Source of the DNA: Dimorphilus gyrociliatus
Taxonomy: Eukaryota > Annelida > Polychaeta > Dinophilidae
Direction: 5' to 3'
Assembly: GCA_904063045.1 (NCBI GenBank)
Contig: CAJFCJ010000005.1
Coordinates: forward strand, 243,310-307,309
DNA: 64,000 nt
The notes beneath the pieces were generated by a model. That model ran no database searches and was not told where the DNA came from. It saw only the letters and a program-made list of their open reading frames with translations. Positions 55,401 through 64,000 of the stretch are shown here, in pieces (position 1 is the stretch's first letter; the number at the start of each line of letters is the position of its first letter). A program made the position numbers and the translations under genes.

Positions 55401-57865
55401 CAAAGGATAAATATACTTTAAAAAATCAATGAGAACTTGTCCAGCTAAAGTTCTTCGTCTATCTTCAAGTAGGTTATTTCTTTCAAATTCGCTGCTTTCC
55501 GCATCTCTAAGCCAAGGTAGAGTGTAACAATAATTGAATAAGTCTCCGAATGTTTTGGCGTATTCAATAAATTTCTTATTTCTTCTATTAATGATATAAA
55601 AAGAAGTTTATTTTGAGGAGGAAGTATACGTTTAAAGGTATGGATATTACGTATAAGAAACCATAAGATATTGTACTGTATATAGAATGACATCAACAAT
55701 TGGATCATTCTCACGAACGTATAAATGATCCTTTTCAAGTAGTACTTTAATTTTTATTACAATTCTATTAAATCTTTCAATTTCTCCCTAAAAGTATTGT
55801 AGTTTTATTGTTTACTGTATTTACTTGAATAAATGTAATAAACAACTATTAATTAACCTTCCAATCAACTTTTGAATTAAATACCGAAGCGGCCGAATGA
55901 TAAGGATGTTTATGTAAATTAAACGCTTTTTCAATGATATCATAAATATCATTTTTCCATTTTGCCATCAAGTTATGTTTCCTATATTTAAAGAAGAAAA
56001 TAAAGTACATTATTTTCAAATATACCAGTTATCATATATTATTTAATTACTCCATAAGAACCATAAATCCTCTAGCCATGCAATCGTAGGCTCTAATTGT
56101 TTCATATTCATATTTAACATTTGCTGAATACATTGAATTAAAAGTAAAAAGAAATAATTGTCGACTTTCTTTAATGTTTATCATTTGTCTTTTTTCAACA
56201 AACTCTTGAAAGAGATAATAAGAAATATCATAATATGGATTTTCAATTATCACTAGAATATATTCTTTCAATTTTTCATCTTTTTCTCTGTTAATTAAGT
56301 TTATAGATTAATCTTTTAATGACTTTTTTCCATTTTGAACTTACTGTAGTATTGGTAGGTATTTATTTGGAAAATTTTTAATATACTTTCTCATTAATTC
56401 ATTAGCTTCTTTTGAACTTTTTAAGTGCTTAATCTCATCAAAATATTGATCTATGGCACTTTTCTTTCCAATAGATTTAAACTATATTAGATAGAATATT
56501 GATATGATTTATGATTATTATTAATTAATTATATACGTTACATTTATCATTTGAATCTTTTCCTGAAGAAGCTGTCCTATACCGTTTAAGACATATTTAA
56601 CATCAGGATTCTCTGACTTTTCCACTTTTTCATAAAAGTCAAAAATCAATGCCAAATGGACAGAATTGTTAGTTTGCCTAAGAGAGATTATTACTGTTTA
56701 ATAATACAAACTCAACTATAAATAATAATAGTATTTCACTTACTTTAGATAGGACTGTAAACCGTCTCTTATCAAAAATAACAAAGCCTTTTGTAAATAA
56801 TCCTGAGCATAATAATTCTGCGCTAATAGTATCTTTCTACATCTTGATAGGATTGAACCAAATGCTTCTTTCCCTAAATCCTTGAAATGATAAAGAAATT
56901 GATGAAAGGATCCTAAATGCAAATATAATTGTTTACTTCATAAATATGTGAATTTTTCAATTCGGAAGCTATACAAGTCGCCATATCATGAAAGAGAGAT
57001 ATCATACTACCGGCTATTTCATTATTCTGGGAAATTTCTGACCAAAATACTAAACCTTTTAAAATTTCAAATTTACACAATACCAATTGTCCTGGGCTGT
57101 AAAAGTCGAAATATTACAATTTTCATTTTATAGATCTACTTAAAAAGTAGTTATTATTCATAATTTAAAAGTTTTATTAAGAGAAAATGGTACTTACTTA
57201 CACAATTTGAGAAGTAAAGAGAGAAAGACTATTTGCTAGGCTAAACGTCACTTCTGTAGGTTCATAATCGTATTTTTTCGGTTGAAAATCTTGACAGAGC
57301 GCCTTAATCCATTTCGAAAGAGTTACTGCATCAACGTCATTCTGCAGAGAGAAGACACTTAAGGATTACTTTAACATGTGATAAATATCGAGACAAACTT
57401 TAAAATAAAGATTAATATTTGGAAGAGATAATAAACATTGTAAAGCAATAATATTTCCTGAACAGACGGCTCTTTGCTCGAATATTGATATAAGAATATT
57501 CATTATTTCTTGAAATAGAGGTTTAATTTCTTGTAACGTAAAGCCGGATCTAATAGAGAGATTAGAGAGTGTACTATTTAAGATAAGAAACAACGTTCTA
57601 TTAAAATATATGATACGTACGAAATAACATGATTTAATAAATCAATTGCAGCTAGTATCACTTCTGATTGAGGACTACTACGTGTGTATCCATTAGCATA
57701 ACATATTTCTTTTTGAACAGTTTGCGCATAAGAGATCATCAGTTGTATATTTCGTTTAGATTTACTTTTCAATTGTTTTAACTCTTTTATAATTTGTATA
57801 CAGATATCCTGCTGCTGTTCAGCGATTGGAGAGTATTTTACAATCAAATTCATTGCTTTATCCAT
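52498..57865 (-). CDS. Death/TIR/TIR protein with CaaX box, copy 2
   Basis: Fourteen exons matching copy 1 one for one, from the ATG at 57865 (M-D-K-A-M-N-L-I-V-K-Y-S-P) to the large last exon 52498-55010. Roughly 1,510 residues. Helical N-terminal part from 13 small exons, then coiled coil, Death domain, TIR1, TIR2, and a long Glu/Lys/Arg-rich coiled tail ending S-S-T-C-L-L-L, a geranylgeranyl-type CaaX motif. Both TIRs keep R-E-V with the SARM1-like glutamate and the W-P-P. From the coiled coil to the end of TIR2 it is about 99% identical in bases to copy 3, but the N-terminal exons and the tail differ strongly. It lies downstream of copy 3 in the same orientation, 423 bases apart. The exon 2 donor reads GTTTGT. 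Confidence 0.9.
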
Positions 57866-58288
57866 CTTCTTTTTCGTTAGTCGAACCCTGAATTTAATTT
57901 ACAATAAGAAGTTGTCAATATATCTGAATTTTTACCAATTCTAGTAAAAAAGCTATAAATATTTTTAATCTGCCATGGTTGTTTTGAAAATAATATAAAT
58001 AACATTGGAAATCGATAACAGACACTAGAGCCATCTATAATATGTTAATTGTCTTGTAATATTTCTTAGAAATTTCTCTCTTTAAAATAAAATTTATTTA
58101 TAAAATCAAAAACTTAAAAATATAGAATTTTAAAACACACCTAAAAATAGGAAAAACGAGTGAATGTACTTTCTTTATTAACAAAACAAATAAAACTATT
58201 AATTCAAGAAAGTTACATATTACTATATATCTACTGTATATATAACAGAAACTGAATAATTTACATTTAATATATCCTATAGTGATAA
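57866..58288. other. Spacer between tandem TIR copies 2 and 3
   Basis: 423 AT-rich bases holding the 3' flank of copy 3 and the promoter of copy 2. No other feature seen. Confidence 0.55.
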
Positions 58289-61200
58289 TTATAAAATACT
58301 ACATGTCGATGATTTTTTGGCCGGAGGAGTAGAATTAGTTTTATCAGATGTTGGCTTAGGTTTTTCAGGAGATTGTTCAGGCTGTTTAGTTCCATTTCCA
58401 ACATTTTTCTCTTTTTTCATATCTTCTTTTCTAACTTTTCTTTCAACTGATTTTTCTTTTTCCACTTGTTTTGAATTTGTCTCTTTGTTATCCTTTCTTT
58501 CAGATGCTATTTTAGCTTCTTCCTTCTTAGGCACTTCATCTCTTTTCTCTGTTTTCTGTGTTTGTGCATTTTTCTTTTCAATTTCATTTTTAGCATCTTT
58601 CTTCTCTTTGGTATTGTTTGTTGCTTCCTTAGAGCTTGACGATTGCTGCTCAATTTTACAACCAGGCGCATTCATATCAATTTTCGAAATTAATTGATTA
58701 AACTCATCGCCTTCCCATAGTTTATCATCTTTCTTCCTGTGAAAACCTATATATAACAGTTGAGTAAATACCATTGACATTGGTCCCTCTGGAGGCCACT
58801 TCATATTGTCCAATAATAATGGTATGATTGGTTTATTTAATGCTCCCGATAATGAAACTTCTCTTCGACAATTAGCACTTAAAGCATATTTCGGTGTGAC
58901 ACAGGAAATAACAACTCTACAACCTCTGATTCCTTTATCAATTTTATCAAATAGTGAATCTCCACCACCCATTTGCATTATGTCCAGCCAACAATGATAT
59001 CCCAATCCACTCAACTTCTTATATAGGCGTTTGATTTGAGGTTGTTTATCCCATTGATAAGAGATGAAAACATCGGGACTTATCACTTCTTCTTCTTCAC
59101 TTTTAGCATTCGATGTTTTGGATTCTACAGCCTTTTGCTCTCTCTTTGGTATTATTATTTCTTCTTCAGGTGGATTCATCCATCCAGCATATGGAGAATC
59201 TTTAGTTATTAATTTCATATCCGGAACAACATAGTATCGAATTTGCATCAGTAGTTCTTGAAATTTAGGAGGCATCCAAAATACAGTATCACCTTTTTGC
59301 ATTCCTCCATTTTTGAAGAATTGAACATATAGATATTCCGACATAATTGGACCCATTGGACCAGCAGGCGGCCATTGTAGTTTTTCCATAAGTAAAGGAA
59401 TCATTGGTTTACCAAGGTTAGTTGATAGATTTACTTCTCTACAACAATTGGCTGATTTTGCATATTTCTCACTTACACAGCTAATGATTACTTTAGCTGA
59501 TCTTACACCATCATCAATTTTTGCATATAGTTTATCGCCTCCACCCATTTGACCAATGTCCATCCAGGCTTTAAAGCCGGCCATCTCTAGGTGTTTCTTT
59601 AACATTTTAACTTCTTGTTGATGTCCCCATTGATAGCTGAGGAATATTTCGGGTTTTTCAAATTCTTCGTCTTCATCATCTTTAACAACATTTTTGACAG
59701 AAGCTAAAGCATTTTCTACAATTTCTGCAGCGTCGAGTCTGTTCATTTCTTTCAAATTATTTAAAATAGCAAAAGTAGCTTCTCTAGTTTTGTGTGTAGC
59801 GAACCATTCGTCCAACATTGACAGACAAGGATCTGGTTGAGTAGCCCAATTTCGAATATCATCATTAGAATAGTTCAATTTCATAGAGAGAAGTCTCCAA
59901 TCATTATCAGATTGATCATTCATTAATTCAGAAACATGACGAGACCATGCTGGAGCGTGTGATAGAGTCATATGATTTAATTGTTCAACTCTTTCGTCGA
60001 GTCCTTTCATTGTATATTCAATTTGATCAATGCGTTTCTTTGTTTCTTTTACATCTTGTTTTACATCAGCAACATCTTTCTTTGTTTCTTTAACATCGGT
60101 ATCGAGAACAACAATCTTTTCTTCATTTTCAGTGACTCTGGAATCAAGGTTATCGATATCTTCCCTCTGTTCTTGAACATCATTGGCAACCGTTTCTAAA
60201 GATCTACCTTCGAGAACGTCTATAATATACATCACATAATCTTTAAGTTTGACATCGTTTTTCATAATATCGAGCTCTTTTCTATAGGCGGCAACAGGTT
60301 CTTTAAATCTTAATGCCAGTGATCTTAATGCGTAAAGTGCAGCAATTTCATGATCAGATTTTCCTTTTTGGATATAGTTCCAAATTATTTTAGCATAGTA
60401 ATTGGCTAATTCCTGTGTTCTAGACAAGTCTGGTAAAAGACTTAAGAAGAAACCTCCGTATTTATGATTTTCTACATGATCTTTAAATATTTTCTGAGTG
60501 TCTTTAAATAATTCAAAACGTTTGTTTGTCAATTTTTGAAGTGGAGAAATAGCTGAAGAACAGAAATCAGTATGGAGAACATCGATTAAATATTGAAAAC
60601 ATCGTTTTGTTATTTGTTTGGGATTAGCTTCGGCGATTTTGTCAATTAGTTGTGTCATATGCGCCGTACCAAAACTCTCATTTTGTTCTGCGATTTCAAT
60701 GATATCGTCAAGCCTCTCATGAATGATATCGGAATTGGAACTATATAATGGAACAATTTTATCTGAAATATGAGTATAATATTGAAATATATATAGAATT
60801 GTATAAAGATCAATCTATACCTAATTTGAACGGGTCTTGTGCATCTAAAAATTCGTTAATTATTTCAGTACCAGCATCATTACCAAGAAGTTCTATTTGA
60901 TCAGTTAACAGTGACAATAACTCAATGGCCATTTCCTGTAAAGGTTATTTATTCGTAATCTTTAATATATACTCTATAAAGTCTTTGTATTACCTGAAGC
61001 TCGGCATCATCGTCCTGTTTTTTCAACTTTTTTAAGGTACCAACAATTGGTCTAATAAAGTCGTCATAATCATTATTCTAACAGAAAAAACATATTATAC
61101 TATGAACAACAAAACATATGCGTTTTATTTACCTCTTTGTAGACATCTCTCATCAGTAGATATAGAATTCTTCCAGCCAAGGTTCTTCGGCTATCAATCT

Positions 61201-63580
61201 GAAATAGACCCCACTTCTCTTCTAAATCTTCATCCGCTAACCACGGTAAAGTATAGCAATAATTGAACAGGTCGCCAAAATTTTTCGCGTATTCAATAAA
61301 TTTCTTATTTTTCCTGGAATATTAATTTAAAATCTATAGTTTAAAGATACATTGAAAGAAATCAATACCTTGCACTATTCATAATATATTCACTTGTAAA
61401 TTGAAATACAGTAACAATAGGATCTGCTTGACGATAATGCGAATGATCTTTCTCAAGAATTGCTTTAACTTTAATTACAATTCTATTAAATCTTTCAATT
61501 TGTCCCTGAAAAATTTCGATAATGAATTGTTAAATTGAAATTTTAATTACTTTATTAACGAACCTTCCAATCAACTGTTGCATTAAATGCTTCAACAGCA
61601 TTGTGATAAGGATGTTTTACAAAATTAAAACTTCTTTCAACATAGTCGTATATATCATTTTTAAACTTTGAGAATAGATTCTCTTTACTGTTGAAATGAA
61701 TACAATATGGTTTTATAATCGATATTAAATATTTTATTAGTTTTATATCATACTCTAATTGATTTTTAGTTGCATAACCAATATCATTAAACGCTGATTT
61801 GGATTCTTCATTATAGTCAACTTTTGCTTCGTACATTGTATCAAATATAAATTTAAGCAAAGTAGGATTAGCTTTAATATTTAATAGTTTTTGTGTTTTG
61901 GCTGGTTTACTAAAGAACTTGTCACTTATATATCTATAAGGATTGTTGACGATAACTTTAATAAACTGTTTCATAATTTCTATATCCCCTCTGAAAAAGA
62001 GATGAAAAGTTTTACATTTTCTTTCATTTTATCGATTGTAACAAACTTTAAAGCTGGGAGAATTTCACTATTGAACGTCTTTTCGTAGTATGAACATACT
62101 TTGTCTGCTTGCTTTGTATTCTTTACATTATCTATATCTTCAAAAAATTGTTGAACTATGCTCTTTTTACCAGCAGCTTCAAACTTTATGAGAAATGATA
62201 TGGAAAATCAAAAGTATTAATGGTTTTGAATTCAAAAATAGGGGAAAATGACTTTTACATTTATTAGGTTCATCTTTTCTTCGAGTGGACATTTCAGGTC
62301 GTCTACTATGGACTGGGCTTCCGAGTTTCCAGTACAATTTATTTTATTGTGAAAGGAATGAATAAGTGCCAAATGGACTCCGTTTTCAGTTTCCCTGACA
62401 TAGCATAGAGATTAATATCACAAAGTCATCTGTTATTAAAAATTAAATGAACTTACTTTGTATAGGACTCAAGGCAGTCTGATATTAATAATCTCATTGC
62501 ATCTTTCGGGTGAGGGTTAGGAGGAAAATTATCTTGTAATAGCATACTTTGGCATCTGGATAAGAAATTCTCCAACTTCTCGTCAGACCAATTCTACAAT
62601 TAAAAAAAAGTCAATGGAATAGGTCTTTAAGTACATATTTAAGGTAAGTTTAATACTTTAAAAATTTCTGACTGGTTTACATCAGTAAGCATGTATGAGT
62701 TAGCTATCTGCTCAAAAATACTTATCATAGAGTTGACTAATTCTACAAATATGACTTTTGATGTATCATCCTCCTTATATTTCATCCCAATTTTCGCCCA
62801 AAATAAGAGTCCTTCAACAACTTCATCCTTACATTTTAACAGAGTTTTCGAACTAGAAAATATGTAGAAATTTCACTTAGTTTTTACTTATAATATACAT
62901 AGGACTACTTACGAAACATTTGAATATATTGACGAAAATGTATTTGTTATATTCTCCGCCCAGTACTGTGAATTTTTATCATTTTTCTTCGGTTGAAACT
63001 CTTTGCATAAACTTTTAAGCCACTTTGAAATATGAACTTCAGATACATCTTTCTACACGAAGAAAGGTAAACATAAAACATTTGAATATTTCAGAAAACG
63101 ACTGATTGTTCCTACAAACCTCAATATAATCCATAAATAAACTATTACTAAAAAATTCTTCAATAGCATCCAAATTTCCTGAACAGGTAGCTTGAATCTC
63201 AAATATATTCGTAAACTGATTCATTAGCTTCTCGCTTACAGGTTTCGCTTCTTCATACGATAAATCCCGTCTATTGAAAGACAATATCTTACTTAACTAT
63301 AACTAAATGACAAATAAAACTAAATAATTATTTACTCCATAATGGTGTTCAAAAATTGAACACAAGTTCTAGAAACCTCTGATGCTGGCGTTTCGTACGT
63401 ATAGCCTTTCTCGTAACATATCTCTTTGTGGAGAATATGTATAAATCCAATAATCTCTGCCACGACACCTTTACACTGATCTTCTAAAGTTTCGAGATGC
63501 TCTGAGAATTTATCTTTTTTATCTTCATTAATCTCAGCCAATGGAGAATATTGTTTTATTAAACTAATTGCACTTTGCAT
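58289..63580 (-). CDS. Death/TIR/TIR protein with CaaX box, copy 3
   Basis: Same 14-exon plan, from ATG at 63580 (M-Q-S-A-I-S-L-I-K-Q-Y-S-P-L) to the last exon 58289-60762, which begins in phase after TTTCAG with D-K-I-V-P-L-Y. Roughly 1,490 residues. Exons 8 and 9 read as one open frame because the intron at 61688-61753 is 66 bases without a stop. Domain order as in copies 1 and 2: helical N-terminus, coiled coil, Death, TIR1, TIR2, Lys/Glu-rich linker, and the end S-S-T-C-S-I-L (CaaX with Leu). Both TIRs keep the R-E-V glutamate. The linker resembles that of copy 1 (E-Q-Q-S-S-S start, S-P-x-P-K run), unlike copy 2. Confidence 0.9.
61688..61753 (-). other. 66-base in-frame intron in TIR copy 3
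   Basis: On the minus strand it begins GTATGATATA and ends TTTCAACAG. It is a multiple of three with no stop. In copies 1 and 2 the equivalent exons 8 and 9 are separated by introns that do contain stops, and removal restores alignment with those paralogues. Confidence 0.8.
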
Positions 63581-64000
63581 TTTATGTTTTCTATTAGAAA
63601 AGTAACATTTAAATTCTCTCTACGCTTAACTATTCAACAGAAATCACGGTATAGTAGTGTGAATTAACGTTAAAGTTCGCATTTTTCATATATATATATA
63701 TAAATCCTAGCGGGCAAAAATCAAGTTTAGCATTTGTCAATGGTAACTTAGTAATTAGTCAATAGAATTAGCAAATCGTTGTAGAGTAGACAGTAAATTT
63801 TAGCTTAAACGCAGTTTTATCGAAATTTCCGTAGTTGCATAATTTTTTTCGGTCTAGATACTCTTTGTTAGAATGTGATTTGTATGACCTGGGAATGTTA
63901 ATGATAAGAGAAAGTGAGTAACCGATTCTATAAGTAGCTATTGATCGTATAGCTTAACCTATAGTGCAATGACCTTTCTCTCTCTCTCTGTCCGTCTGGC
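63581..64000. other. Upstream flank of TIR copy 3
   Basis: Promoter side of TIR copy 3 to the window edge. A short TA run near 63,690-63,702 and a CT-rich stretch near the edge; no exon seen. Confidence 0.5.

Noticed and set aside
58317-58697. 126-residue plus-strand frame, Phe/Ser-rich
   Set aside because: Antisense of the Lys/Glu-rich linker of TIR copy 3; composition is explained by the complementary strand.

Overview
The window is eukaryotic nuclear DNA from a small, AT-rich, compact animal genome. Coding exons are joined by very short GT-AG introns, mostly about 45 to 70 bases, and genes lie close together; one convergent pair is separated by only 11 bases. The proteins are typical of animals: NLR-like, Death plus TIR, Ly6/uPAR, LDLa-LRR-7TM, TRPM-like. 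A compact invertebrate, possibly a lophotrochozoan such as a miniature annelid, fits best, because receptors with LDLa and LRR ectodomains of the GRL101/LGR-C type are characteristic there. The species is inference, not something the sequence proves.

Layout. 1-0.25 kb: 3' end of an unrecognised gene. 0.75-2.5 kb (+): leucine-rich-repeat protein with a Zyg11/Zer1-like N-terminus. 2.8-7.7 kb (-): very large NLR-like protein (P-loop NTPase plus many LRRs). 9.3-14.5 kb (+): 14-exon helical/coiled-coil/Death/TIR/TIR gene, copy 1. 15.6-16.7 kb (-): small secreted protein resembling the C-terminal domain of inter-alpha-trypsin inhibitor heavy chains. 19.2-20.8 kb (+): Zyg11-like gene. 20.9-33.6 kb: large inverted duplication centred near 27.2 kb. 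It holds two divergent multi-domain receptors (SRCR-like, C-type lectin-like, five LDLa, LRR, seven membrane helices), each followed by a small paralogous gene. 34.0-34.9 kb (+): GPI-anchored two-domain Ly6 protein. 35.1-38.3 kb (-): two GNAT acetyltransferase-like paralogues with a shared upstream CACGTG module. 39.2-44.8 kb: three more Zyg11-like genes. 46.6-50.5 kb (+): uninterrupted TRPM-like channel. 50.8-51.7 kb: short Tc1/mariner-like element with only a helix-turn-helix ORF. 52.5-63.6 kb (-): two tandem copies of the Death-TIR-TIR gene.

The window is dominated by lineage-expanded families of the recognition and signalling kind: three Death-TIR-TIR proteins, one NLR, two lectin/scavenger/LRR receptors and five LRR proteins that look like E3-ligase substrate receptors. 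The most striking part is the TIR trio. All three share the same 14-exon plan, keep a SARM1-like glutamate in both TIR domains, and end in a Cys-x-x-Leu prenylation motif, so they are predicted membrane-tethered, possibly NAD-consuming, signalling proteins. Their Death-TIR-TIR part is nearly identical among copies while the N-terminal and tail parts are divergent, which points to gene conversion. Exon joins given below were worked out by eye from splice consensus, reading phase and paralogue comparison.
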